The notes under the pieces are model-generated. The model saw only the letters and a program-made list of their open reading frames with translations, was not told where the DNA came from and did no database searches. Of a stretch of DNA of 64,000 nt, positions 12,856-24,437 are shown piece after piece. Within the stretch, counting starts at the first letter, position 1. Each line of letters begins with the position of its first letter. Source of the stretch: Hordeum vulgare subsp. vulgare (Eukaryota > Streptophyta > Magnoliopsida > Poales > Poaceae). Made by a program: the position numbers and the translations under genes. The stretch lies in NCBI RefSeq assembly GCF_904849725.1, contig NC_058524.1, forward strand, positions 511,298,263 to 511,362,262. The letters run 5' to 3'.

Positions 12856-13070
12856 ATCACTAGATTTTTAGCAAGCGAAGATGCAAGCATATTGAGGGCA
12901 CATGGCACACAAGCGAACAGAAAGCAAGCGAGAGAAAAGGGCGAATGGAAAAAGGCAAATGAAAACGGCAAATGTGAAGTGGGGGAGAGGAAAACGAGAG
13001 GCAACTGATAACAAAAGTAAATGCAAGAGAAGAGTTTGTGAGACCTACTTGGATAGATCTTGATTTCTCC

Positions 13071-13088
13071 TCCCCGGCAACGGTGCCA
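13071..13088 (-). other. TE2 primer-binding site, tRNA-Asp type
   Basis: On the minus strand the 18 bases read TGGCACCGTTGCCGGGGA, complementary to the 3' end of plant tRNA-Asp with one mismatch. It lies ten bases inside the 5' LTR, which begins at 13099 on plus coordinates. The same PBS type occurs in TE5, TE6 and TE8. Confidence 0.8.
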
Positions 13089-13098
13089 GAAATACTTC

Positions 13099-14979
13099 TG
13101 ATGTTTGCTGTGTATCCCTTGCAACGGCGCCAGAAATAGTTGTGTCGACGACACCAGGAATCCTTCAGCTACGGCTACGCCTTAAGGGACTTCCTAGGCA
13201 AGTATGCAAAAGATTTCCCCCGTGGCCTTGGAGCCTTGCGTTGGTGTTCCCTCGAAGCGGAAAGGGTGATGTAGCACAACGATGGTAAGTATTTCCCTCA
13301 GTTTGAGAACCAAGGTATCTATCCGGCAGAAGAGTATCTCAAGATGCTGCACAAACACAAAAGCTTGCATCCAACGCTATGAAGGGGTTGTCAATCCCTT
13401 ATAGATTGTTTGCCAAGTGAGAACTGAAAGCAACAAAGTAACAAAGCAAAATAAAAGCGGAGATGTAAATGATGGATGTGAATAGACCCGGGGGCCGTAG
13501 TGTTTACTAGTGGCTTCTCTCATGAAAGCAAGTAGACGGTGGGTGAACAAATTACTGTCGAGCAATTGATAGAACTGTGCAGAGTCGTGACGATATCTAT
13601 GCAATGATTATTTCTATAGGCATCACGTCCGAAACAAGTAGACCAATACTTTCTGCATCTACTACTATTACTCCACACGTCGACCGCTATCCAGCATGCA
13701 TCTAGTGTATTAAGTCCGTAAGAACAGAGTAACGCCTTAAGCAAGATGACATGATGTAGAGGGATAATCTCAAACCAATGATAAAACCCCCATCTTTTTA
13801 CCCTTGATGGCAACTGCTTGATGTGTGCCTTGCTGCCCCTACTGTCACTGGGAAAGGTCACCACATGGCAGAACCCAAAACCAAGCACTTCTCCCATTGC
13901 AAGAATCATAGATCTACTTGGCCAAACAAAACCCAAGACTCGGAGAGACTTACAAGGATATCAAATCATGCATATAAGAAATCAGCAAAGACTCAAATAT
14001 ATATCATAGATAATCTGATCACAAGTCCACAATTCATCGGATCTCGACAAACACATCGCCAAAGAAGATTACATCGGATAGATCTCCATGAAGATCATGG
14101 AGAACTTTGCATTGAAGATCCAAGAGAGAGAAGAAGCCATCTAGCTACTAACTACGGACCCGTAGGTCTGAAGTGAACTACTCACAAGTCATTGGAGGGG
14201 CGATGATGATGATGAAGAAGCCCTCCAACTCCAAAATCCCCTCCGGCAGGGTGCCAGGAAGGGTCTCCAGATGAGATCTTGCGGAAACGGAAGCTTGCGG
14301 CGGCGGAAAAGTATTTTCAAGGCTCCCGTGATTTTTTGCGGAATATTTGGGAATTTATAGGCCAAAGACCTAGGTTAGGGGCGGCCAGGGAGGCCACAAG
14401 CCTGCCCACCGCCGCCTCCCCCTGGTGGCGGAGTGGAGGCTTGTGGGCTCCCTAGAGCCCACCTGGCTTGGCCCAAAAGCCCCCTGGACTTCTTCCGTTC
14501 GGGAAAAAAAAATCATTTCCGGGTTTTTCTTCCGTTTGGACTCCGTTCCAAAATCAGATCTGAAAAGAGTCAAAAACACGGAAAAAACAGGAACTGGCAC
14601 TTAGCACTGAATTACTCCCTCCGTTCCTTGATATAAGGTGTATAGATTTTTGAGAAAACCCCCGAAATATAAGGTGTATTGCATTACACCACTCGTTTGT
14701 ATATTTGTTTTAGGGATTTGATTACATTTCCTTATCTCAGGCAAGCTCCTTTATTTTTTATGCCAATTAGTCAAGTGTAATCTCAACCAAAACTTGTGAA
14801 ATTTTCCCTCCATGTGCGTTCTTTAATTTCCGTGCCCAAAACTATACACCCTATATTTAGGAATGGAGGGAGTAATAAGTTAGTCCCAAAAAGATATAAA
14901 AAGGTACATAAAACATACAAAGAAGGCAAGATAACAGCGTGAAAACATCAAAAACTATAGATACGTTTGAGACGTATCA
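13099..14979 (-). repeat. TE2 5' LTR with a MITE insertion
   Basis: This LTR is 1881 bp, or about 1621 bp without the MITE and its TA duplication, against 1618 bp for the partner. It ends GACGTATCA, so the intact TG..CA terminus is kept here. A TATA-like CTATAAATTC on the minus strand at about 14351-14360 matches the one in the other LTR. Confidence 0.9.
14615..14872. mobile_element. Stowaway-type MITE (258 bp) in the TE2 5' LTR
   Basis: Terminal inverted repeats start CTCCCTCCGTTCC and, on the other strand, CTCCCTCCATTCC. TA is duplicated at 14613-14614 and 14873-14874. The other TE2 LTR gives the empty site: GCACTGAATTAATAAG near 3863-3878 has one TA where this copy has the MITE. TA target choice and the CTCCCTCC ends are typical of Tc1/Mariner-derived Stowaway MITEs. 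No ORF is present. Confidence 0.92.
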
Positions 14980-16206
14980 GTGTTCGCTCAAGAGTTTTTC
15001 ATGTTCTTGATATTATCTCCTCAATATTTTTCAAGAAGAATAAGTTGTATGTCTAATCCATTGCTTATCATCAATTTAACTTGATGAAGGATAAGCATGA
15101 CATAATTCTTATTCTTGTTCCCTTGAGGTGATTGTAATTCTTCTTCGGGAGTTTTTAGTGATATCAATTCTTAATTGTAAGTTGTTCATCTCTTATTTTC
15201 TGGAGTTCCAAGTCTTCTCAATTATCTCTTTGTGAATCTCCATCTAAGTCTTTGCAAGGACATCTTATTCTTTTCAACCTTCACTTTGTTTCATCATTCT
15301 TTTGTATACGCGGGTTCTTCGGGATGGTACTTCAAGGATGTAATTCATTCTCAAGGCATTCTTCAAGATTCTTGTTGGAGAACCTAAATTGTTCTTATTT
15401 TGCATTTCAAAGAGTAATTCTTCCTCCGTCATCCTTTGAGGTGGTGTTATAGCATTCTTGATTCATGAGGAGTCTCGAAGAGAATTTGTTTCAAGAATGA
15501 GATAATTAAATCCATCTTATCTTCCTTTGAGTCATCTTGGATTAGATTTCACCTAAAGCTTTTCTAAGGATTGTTGATATTATGGTGATTATCATCGATC
15601 CAAGTTCTCAATGTATCCTCTTGGTGTAATAAGTTTTGCATCTCTTGTTGCTCCCAAGCAATCCTTGCTTCCGTTAGTGGCTGGTTGACCTCATAATTTT
15701 TGAAATGGTTTCCATAAGCCTGCAACAAGCTTATTCTTTTTATTGTTGGTTTTCCAGCAGCCCCGTTCAATCCTTCTTCGTAAGCTTGCTTCTTAATTCA
15801 ATTGTGGCAGAGGTTGTCATTTTTTTCTCCGTTATTTCTTCCCAATGATCTAGTTTATGTTCTTTTGTTCCAGAGGCTTTGTGATATTGCTCTCTTCAAG
15901 CCATCATTTTGTTTTGTCAAGATCGTGTTCTTTCCTTGCTTATTCATTTAACCGGAGTGTTGTGTCTCTTTTCTACTCTATTCATCTTATCAAGTTTGCC
16001 TCTCTTTCCTACTGAAGTGCTGTTGAGATTTCTTTTGAATTCTCATTTGTTCCTCGTGTCATTCTTTATTTCTTTGCAACCTTCAAGTTTTGTTGGGTTC
16101 ACTCGTTTGTCAAGAAGCAACTAAGTTTTACCTCTTCCTTTCTTCTTCCTCTTCCCCCTTTCATTCTAAGATCTCGGGTCGAGATCTCTTGTTAGTGAAG
16201 GAGAGT
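14980..16206 (+). mobile_element. TE1 internal region, right part, non-coding
   Basis: This continues the Sukkula-like internal DNA after the second GTGTT. It is T/C-rich and repetitive in composition (TTCTT, CAAG), with no domain in any frame. The purine-rich AGTGAAGGAGAG just before 16207 is the likely PPT. Confidence 0.72.
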
Positions 16207-19200
16207 TGTAACAACCCAGAACCGACGCTCCACAACATTCCCCTTTTTATTCCATTGTCGCCATGTGATTTTTTGGTCTATCGCATTCATCATCGCATCA
16301 TGCGCATCATACACATTACATCAGCACTCCATTGTTGTCATTTTTCAAACTTGCATCCGTTCGTAGTTGTCGGTTCTCTCCGTTCTTGTCGTTGACGTTT
16401 TGAGACCAACCACACACGCACGTGCGTGCGACATTGTTACAATATTGTTTATAAAAGTGTGTATAAAACTTTTTCGGATTTGGTTGAAAGTTGGTGTGCG
16501 GTCTTAATACAGTGTAGGTAGGCCGCCTACCAAATTTCATCGCACTCGGAGTTCATTTGATACCCGAACCGTTAAATATATAGCGACACTCTAGCCGGTA
16601 ATTCGCAACACATTTTTGGATTTTGAAACTCAGTCACGACCCGCACTATTTCCATCTCATCTCAGACCAAGAGCCTCTACGCAGCCTACCTAGCCCACCT
16701 AACCTACCCCTATGTTTTGGACCGTCCGATAAAGATCCGACGGTCCGAAAATGGATGAAAACTGTCCATCCTAGCCCTCTATGCTATATATAGACACCTA
16801 GCCATGTCCAAAATGAAACCCTAGATCCCTCCTCAAAATCCATGCACAGCCATCCGCCACCCGCAGTCCCTAGCCACCTCTCCAAGCCACCGGGCCCGCG
16901 AAGCACATCTGAGGCCCGGCCCATGCCCGAATTTCGCCGCCGCTTTGCCCGAGTTCCCGCAGCCATGGAAAGAGCCCGAGCTCCACCTCGTCCGCGCCCG
17001 CAGCTCACCCTGCGCCCGCCCGCTCCCGCACCCAGCCTCCGCCGCCAGGGAGTCCCGAGCCCCGTGCCGTTTTGACCCTCCCGCTCGTCGGTCAGAGCTC
17101 CAGTCCCGAAGCCACCGCCGCTGTCCAAGCCATGCAGCCGCTACCGCCATGGCCTCAAGCTCGCAGCCCGCCGTCGAAGCTCCAAGGCCGCTATTTGACG
17201 CCGGGAATCGGTCCCTGCCGCCCGTATCCGGCGTTCCCCGTCGACTCCCGGTCCAATCCGGCGGTCCCCGTCATCCTTGCCCAATCTTCCTCCTGTCGGC
17301 GTTGGCCTCGTCCCTCTGTGGATCGATCGACCGCTCCCGTTGACCGCGTCTCTGGCCGGCCTCGCATCATCACTTCATCAGCAGCTGGCCCAGCGTGCCT
17401 CGCCCGCGTGGGACAGTGCTTCCCCAGCCCGGCATCGAGCAGCTCTGCCCCGCGCCGGGCTGCCTCGTCGCCGTGTGGCCCAGCCGGTCCAGCAGCTCTG
17501 CCCTGACCCAACTCCCCCATCGTCCTGCCTCCCCATCTGACCCGGGCCAAGGCCTGCTCTGGTGAGCATGCTTCTGCTAATCTCCGCCGAGTGCGACAAA
17601 TAGTTATCCAGCGCCACCTGTAGTTCGGGCTCTGTTCAGAATCAGCCCATAGACGGGTTTTTTCCTGCATGCGATTTTGCAAATTACTTAATATATTTCA
17701 GATTTTCAGGAAAATGCCATGTTTTAAAATGCTAATAACTAAATAATCTTGCATCGGATGAAAATGAATTAGATATGTAAAATGTCCATAATTTTGTGTA
17801 GTTTCACAATATCCAACTTTCAACCATGTTTAAAATGTTTAACTTGTTGTTTGCTATTTGCGTGAATGCCATGCTAAAATAGTTTGTCTCATAATTAATT
17901 AATCGTAGCTCGGATTTAGATGATCCACATATGTAACTTGACTAGAAGAATATATAGAATAACATTGTGGAATTTATTTTGCTGTTTAACAACTCTAAAA
18001 TTATATTATAGGCAGAACAGTACCGAAATCTTAATTTGCATATGTGGATTTTTCAGAATTGTTATTCGTTGTTCCAGGCTTATTTAAACTTGCCTAGAAT
18101 ATTACATAGTTCCATAATATCTTGTTGCATCCATTTAACATATTTGTGGCTGTCATTTGCATACATTTCACATTCATTCCATATTGTTTGTGTTGGTCAT
18201 ATCTTTTAGACCGCAACTCCGTTTTAGATGATCCATATACGTAAATCGACTAAAATGACGTGTAGAATCACCTGGTCCACTTTATTTTCCTGTTTAATAA
18301 GTATAGAAATATGTTTAGTTCAAATCTGGACCAATTCAAAATTAACATATGGGGCTGTTTTGGAAATTCTATAAGTTGTTTCCGACCTTATTTAAAATGC
18401 CTGGATAGTGTAGTTTATTTAAGCTTCACCTCTTGCCATGTTTAGCAACATTTAATATTGTCGTGTACCTAAACGAGAGTGAACTAAGTAATTCAAATAT
18501 GGATTTTCGTCAATATGCAAATCGTTGCATATTGAGCTTCATATAATGTGTAGGAGTTGATTGTTGTGCTTGCCACACCATGCATAATTAATTGAACATG
18601 CATCATATTTGTTTGCGCATCATGTCATGCATATGTTGTGGTGTTTATCATGTGTTGATTGTTGTTTCTGGATTGCTTTTTCTCGATAGAGTTCCGCAAG
18701 CGTGTCAGAGTGTGATGATTCGTTCGACTACATTGGTTCATCTACTTCATGGATTTGTTCTTCTTCCAAGCAGGGTCACATGCAAGATGATCATTTCCTT
18801 AGATACCACTACTATCATTGATATGCTAGTTGACTCGTTCTTATCGCCATGTCTCGCTGCCTACCATATGTTATTTCAAGTCTCCCAACATTGCCATGAA
18901 AAGCCTATAACCCTCCACATCCCAGCAAACCTTTGTTTGGCTATGTTACCGCTTGCTCATGCTTCTTATAGCGTTGCTAGTTGCAGGTGCAGTTGCTTCC
19001 ATGTGCCAACATGGATATTATTTTGGATATCACCATATTATTGTTGTTTAATATAATGCACCTATATACTTGCTAAAAGGTGGAAGGCTTGGCCATCTAG
19101 CTTGGTGTTTAGTTCCATCTTTGCCGCCCTCGTTACTTGTGAACCGGTGTTATGTTCCATACTGAGTGCTCCTAACATGTCTCGGTTTGTTTTGGGGACC

Positions 19201-20465
19201 CCCTTGACTTTTTATTTGGGATAAAACTCTTCTAGCAAGGCCCAACATTCGTATTATATTTGCCCACCATAATAGTACTGAACACCATTATTAAAACATA
19301 GGGCATCATGAACCCGAGGATTAATTCAACATAATACGGGGAGGGCCAGTGCTGATGATGTTGGTCCTAAACAGAGTCGAGTGCAGGGATAACCCGGGGC
19401 AACTCGGGTGATTTCTATTAGGCCACTGTACGTTGTGCTCATTCTGTCGTGTCCTGAGAACTAGATACGCGGCTCCTATCGGGTTCGTCGACAAGTTGGG
19501 CGGCCTTGCTCAAATTGTTTTACCTTTCTTGAATGTCTTGTGCGCGGGATTCCTAGGATACTTTGCGCTATCTCAACGTTGAGGTTTTCCATCAGAATTT
19601 TCGAGGAGACTATGGGTTTTGTGTGGTTGAGTTTATTCCAAGCAGCTTGTGGTAGTTTGTGATGGACTAGTTGGAGCACCTCCATAGGGTTAAATCTTTT
19701 AAAAAGCCGTGCCCACGGTTATGTGGAAACTTGGAAACTTTGCTTAACACCCGTTCATAGCAAACTTGAAGTAAACTTCATTAAAATATGCCAACTGTGT
19801 GCATAACCGTTACTGTCCCTTTATGCGTCTGAGAGAGGACACGATGGGGTTATATTTGACTCATAAGTATGTGTTCAGGATCACTTCGTGATCATTATTA
19901 GCTCATGTCCCTTTATGCGTAGATCAACCCCCTCTTATTCCTGTACTCGTAAGTCAGCCACTCAAGTAAATGCTTAGTGCCTGCTGCAGCCTCACCACTT
20001 AGCCATACCTCATCCATTAAGCTTTTTTAGTCTTTATACCTTTGGAAATGAGATTGTTGAGTCCCTATGGCTCACAGATTACTAAAACAATAGTTGCAGG
20101 TACACGTAAAGCGATACTTTGACGTGAGCGCGATGATTGTTCTATTTGAAGTTTCTTATTACTATTATTCATCGATCATAGGATGGGTTCTAGGATGGCA
20201 GCCTAGGATAGAAAGGATGGACGTTGTTTTATTGTTTGATTTCATCCGTAGTCGGACCCTGCTCTTCTACATGGTGATTGAATGTATGTTTGTATTGAGA
20301 TGATCATGATTAGCTTGTGGCATGTGTAAGCCAATTCCATACACTCGTCTCTTCTTTGCATGTACTTGTAACGATATCCATTCTTGCAAAACAACGAGAT
20401 GCCCTTCTATCCCTGTCGAGTCCCTTGTGCCATAATAACGATCAGATCGCATCTTGGCCGTTACA
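16207..20465 (+). repeat. TE1 3' LTR (4259 bp, Sukkula-like)
   Basis: It starts TGTAACAACCCAG and ends TTGGCCGTTACA, and its end repeats bases 1-236. Lengths above 4 kb are typical of Sukkula-like LTRs. It holds a TATA box (16785-16793) followed by a GC-rich leader (about 16850-17560) with a CTGGTGAG splice-donor-like stretch near 17556, then a long AT-rich tail. Open frames in the GC-rich block run on both strands and show no domain. It inserted into the 5' LTR of TE4; the TSD cannot be checked because the left end is outside the window. Confidence 0.87.
16785..16793 (+). promoter_or_regulatory. Probable TATA box of the TE1 LTR promoter
   Basis: TATATATAG lies in the LTR about 580 bp from its start and about 25-35 bp upstream of the AAACCCTAG stretch, where GC-rich leader DNA begins. 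Its position inside an LTR and just upstream of a composition change fits an RNA polymerase II start site. No transcript evidence is available. Confidence 0.5.
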
Positions 20466-20628
20466 GTGCAAGTATTTGCTCTTCTGTATGTAGGTGTTGC
20501 TCGTGGTTGCTTGCTTGATTCTCCTACTAATTCGATAAACCTTGGTTCTTAATTGAGGGAAATAATTTTTGCTACTTTACTACATCACCCTTCCTCTTCA
20601 ACGAAATCGCAATGCCATCACAAGTAGA
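20466..20628 (+). mobile_element. TE4 5' LTR, 3' end (Sabrina/WHAM-like)
   Basis: The GATAAACCTTGGTTCTTAA, GAGGGAAATA and CTACATCACCCTTCCTCTTC stretches are the usual end of this LTR group and resemble TE8 at about 46920-47019. The PBS after it is badly decayed (GAATTTCGGGTGCCC where a tRNA-Asp site is expected). The first part of the LTR is cut off by the TE1 insertion and lies outside the window. Confidence 0.65.
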
Positions 20629-20778
20629 AGAAGAATTTCGGGTGCCCAAGAGTATTATTAAACAACTCGAGGTACCTACACATACTATCATTTACTTGTT
20701 CTGCTTTCTACTTGCCTAGTATGCTATACTTATCTTTGACACACAAGAACGGGAAGTAAAAATAAAAATCGAAGACAA

Positions 20779-21486
20779 ATGGATGCGCATCCACTTGCTA
20801 ATCTTTTCAAACTTGCTCCATGTTATAAGACAGTAGCTAATAATGAAGAAGTGATAAATGAAAATGCTATTAGGATACATTTATTGAATGAAAAGCAGGA
20901 TTGCAATGTTGTTAGTATAAATTCTATGAATATCAGTTGTGCTAATAATCATGATGCTTCTTGTGATCTTGAAAACTTATTTAAGCTCCATGATGAATCT
21001 ATTATTGATAATAATGTTTGCGTTTCTATTGAAAGTGTGTTTGGAAGACTGTCAACTTTAGGTAAAAAATCCACTATTCTGGAGAACAATCAATCTTATG
21101 ATTTTTTTTATAAAGGTTGGTTTGGAGAGGTCATGATTTTAGTTGATGTTAATGCCACTATCTTGGAAGATTATAAAACTTTTATGCATGTGGATCATGA
21201 AGAAAGTATTTATATGATATATATTTTTGAATATTATTGTGATCCTACATTTAACTATTATGAGAGAGGCAAATATGGTAATAGGAATTTTCATGTTCAA
21301 TTGCTTCTCTTATGTTTAAATTGTTAATGTTTCATTCTTCCTATTTTGCATTTGCTAGACAATTATTGTCTTGATAATTTGTTTGCTTATAAAATTCCTA
21401 TGCATAGGAAGTATGTTAGAATTAAATGTGTTTGTCACATGTTTTGTGATGCTCCCTTGGTGCTTCAATTCTTTTCTTTCATGTGA
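20779..21486 (+). pseudogene. Conserved short ORF of TE4, broken copy
   Basis: The first 182 residues are open (20779-21327, starting MDAHPLANLFK). They match the TE2 and TE8 ORFs, including LNEKQDC, DASCDLENLFK, MHVDHEES and ERGKYGNRNFHV. A frameshift near 21300 then closes the frame early. The family's C-terminal part (LDNLF.YK.PMHRKYVR) follows in another frame, to a stop at 21484-21486 that matches the stop in TE8. Function is unknown. Relative to TE2 the N-terminal third has lost about 30 residues. Confidence 0.65.
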
Positions 21487-22562
21487 GCATCATTGAAATC
21501 TCAAAGCTTATCTTAATGGTTATAAAGAAAGAGCTTGTTGGGAGAAAGCTCAACAATTATCATTTATATTTCTATTGTTAAGTCATAACATGATCATTTC
21601 CATTGTGATGCTTGTTTTTTTACATTTTAATTAGTTTTTTTTTGCCAAGTAAAGCCTTTGGGATGATTTGGTTTATGGTAGAATTGATTCCGTGCAAAAA
21701 TAAAAAAAATTAGGCCCAACATTTAAATTTACGTTTTTAATGGAACATGATAAATTGCTGGTATATATATATATATATTCCTGCAAAATCTCTAACACTG
21801 TACTAATGTTTCATAATTTTTTGAATTACAGGAGTATGGTTTTAGTATAGAACATTACAGAATGTTTTGTTTTAGACAAATTCTGTCTTTATTGCATAGT
21901 GTGCTTGTTTTAATGATTCTATGGATTGTATCGGGGGTATAAGACATAGAGAGTTAGAATACAGTAGGTATTATACAAGAAAAATAATTAATGAGTTTAT
22001 AACAGTACATAAGTTTATGGTTTGCTGATTATACTAACGGATCTCACGAGGTTTCTATTGAGTTTTGTCTCCTGAAGTTTTCAAATTTTGGTGAGACCGT
22101 GATGGATGAAGGAATAAGGAGCGGCAAGACCCTAAGCTTGGGGATTCCCAAGTCAGCCAAAGGTAATATACAAGTAAGACCTAAGCATATAAGCTTGGGG
22201 ATGCCCTGGATGGCATCCCCTCTTTCGCCCACAATTCATCGGCATGTTACCTGGATCTGCATTTGTATTTATCACATGATATGAGTTTTGCTTGGAGCAT
22301 GTGTATTATAGTTTTATTTTGTTTGCATTTTAGTTTGCCACGATGATTGTTTGTTCGACACACTTTTTGCGAGAGACACACATTCATCATGATTTGTTAG
22401 AATACTCTATGTGCTTCATTTATATCCTTTGAGCTATGAAGTTGCTCATATGCTGCACTTATATCTTTATATCACGGTGGTGGTTATATATTTTATAGAA
22501 ATGATTACACTCTCATACTTCACTTAAATCTTTTTGAGTGTCTTAAATATGAAGTGGTAGTG
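21487..22562 (+). mobile_element. TE4 internal region, non-coding, with PPT-like and CTTCACTTATAT repeats
   Basis: No gene is seen. It contains two PPT-like copies (AAGCTTGGGGATTCCC from 22134 and AAGCTTGGGGATGCCC from 22191), a short TA run at about 21762-21778, and three copies of a CTTCACTTATAT-like motif (22411-22540). TE5 inserted at TAGTG, and TE4 resumes at 42966. Confidence 0.65.
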
Positions 22563-24085
22563 TGATGACCCACAAGTATAGGGATCTATCGTAGTTCTTT
22601 CGATAAGTAAGAGTGTCGAACCCAACGAGGAGCAGAAGGATCTGACAAGTGGTTTTCAGCAAGGTAATATCTGCAAGCACTGAAATTATCGGTAACAAGT
22701 AGTTGTGTGGTGAGATGATTCGTAGCAAGCAACAAGTAACAAAAGTAGCAATGGTACAACAAGGTGGCCCAATACCTTTTGTAGCAAGAGACAAGCCTGG
22801 GCAAAGTCTTATAGGAGGTAAAACGCTCCCGAGGACACATGGGAATTTCTGTCAAGCTAGTTTTCATCATGTTCATATGATTCGTGTTTTGTTACTTTGA
22901 TAGTTTGATATGTGGGAGGACCGACGCTTGGGTACTGCCCTTACTTGGACAAGCATCCCACTTATTATTAACCCCTCTCCCAAGCATCCGCAACTACGAA
23001 AGAAGAATTAAGACAAAGTCTAACCATAGCATTAAACTAGTGGATCCAAATCAGCCCCTTACGAAGCAACGCACAAACTAGGGTTTAAACTTTTGTCACT
23101 CTAGCAACCCATCATCTACTTACTACTTCCCAATGCCTTCCTCTAGGCCCAAATAATGGTGAAGTGTTATGTAGTCGACGTTCACATAACACCACTAGAG
23201 GAAAAACAACATACAACACATCAAAATATCAAACGAATACCAAATTCACATGACTACTTATAGCATGACTTATCCCATGTCCTCAGGAACAAAAGTAACT
23301 ACTCACAAAGCATAATCATATTCATGACCACAGAGGTAATGAGTAGCATCAAGGATCTGAACATAAACTCTTCCACCAAGTAATCCAACTAGCATCAACT
23401 ACAAAGAGTAATTAACACTACTAGCAACCTTACAAGTACCAATTGGAGTCGCGAGACGGAGATTGGTTACAAGAGATGAACTAGGGTTTGGAGATGAGAT
23501 GGTGCTGATGAAGATGTTGATGGTGATGAGTCCCCTCCGATGAGAGGAGTGTTGGTGATGACGATGGCGACGATTTCCCCCTCCGAGAGGGAAGTTTCCT
23601 CGGCAGGATCGTCCTACCGGAGCTCTAGAATTGTTCTGCTCAAGTTCCTCCTCGTGGCGGCAGCGAATCCTCCAAAAAGCCTCCTCCTGAGTTTTTCCAG
23701 ACCGAAACCCTTCTTGTAGCAAAAGGGGGGAGCCAGAGGGCCAGCTGGGAGCCCACAAGCCCCCTAGGCGCGGCCAGGGGGGTGGTCGCGCCTAGCAGGC
23801 TTGTGGCCCCCTGCTGGCGCCCCTCCGGTACTTCTTCGGCCCAGTATTTTTTATAAATCCCAAAAAAATCCACGTTGATTTTCACGGCTTTTGGAGTTGC
23901 GCAGAATAGGCATCTCAAACTTGCTCCTTTTTCAGGCCAGAATTCCAGCTGCCGACATTCTCCCTCTTCATGTAAACCTTGCAAAATAAGAGAGAAAAGG
24001 CATAAGTATTGTACCGTGAAGTGTAATAACAGCCCAAAAAGCGATAAGTATCAACATGAAATCATGATGCAAAATGGACGTATCA
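22563..24085 (-). repeat. TE5 3' LTR
   Basis: This 1523-bp LTR starts TGATGACCCACAAG on the plus strand and ends ATGGACGTATCA. It pairs with 41451-42965 rather than the TE6 LTRs, sharing for example GTGGTGAGATGATTCGTAGC near 22705 and 41595. The PPT complement ACTCCCCCAAGCTT follows at 24086-24099. Confidence 0.92.
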
Positions 24086-24437
24086 ACTCCCCCAAGCTTA
24101 GATCTCGCTTGTCCTCAAGAGAAAGCCTAGATCAATAAACATGCCCACATGTTTAGGGAGAGAGGTGTTGACAAAACAAGATACGAACATGCACGCATCA
24201 TGATCATGATCAGAACAACAATACCATCATATCAACTCTTATGCTAAAGTGACAATTCCTTCACAAAGTAAAGCATGGATCAAGAACCTTACCGAGAATT
24301 AACAACCGCTAGCCTTTAGTCATTGAAGCAATTGCAATTTATCACAACATCAGAAAGAGTCAAATAAGAGCTTGTAAAGCAAATCCACATACTCAATCAT
24401 CCTTTTGTCGTCTATAATTGCTACAACTCACGTGGTA
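24086..24437 (-). mobile_element. TE5 3' untranslated part next to the PPT
   Basis: This holds the PPT (AAGCTTGGGGGAGT on the minus strand) and non-coding DNA matching 25966-26325 of TE6. It ends at TGGTA (24433-24437), the left TSD of TE6. No ORF is supported. Confidence 0.8.

Larger units (their letters stand above)
2360..14979 (-). mobile_element. TE2: non-autonomous Gypsy-type LTR retrotransposon (Sabrina/WHAM-like)
   Basis: Two direct LTRs (2360-3977 and 13099-14979) bound the element. The 5-bp flanks are identical (GTGTT at 2355-2359 and at 14980-14984), so it inserted whole into TE1. Read on the minus strand, the LTR starts TGATACGTCTCAAACG. A tRNA-Asp-type PBS lies at 13071-13088 and a PPT (AAGCTTGGGGATGC) at about 3978-3994. 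No pol is present; the only supported ORF is at 12145-12855. A 5.46-kb solo LTR of another family splits the internal region at 5383-10845. Without that LTR and the MITE the element would be about 6.9 kb. The assignment to Sabrina or WHAM rather than a sister family is uncertain. Confidence 0.88.

Noticed and set aside
17191..17682. 163-codon frame in the TE1 3' LTR, with several overlapping frames
   Set aside because: Same cause: GC-rich LTR leader, low-complexity Pro/Arg/Ala product, frames open on both strands.
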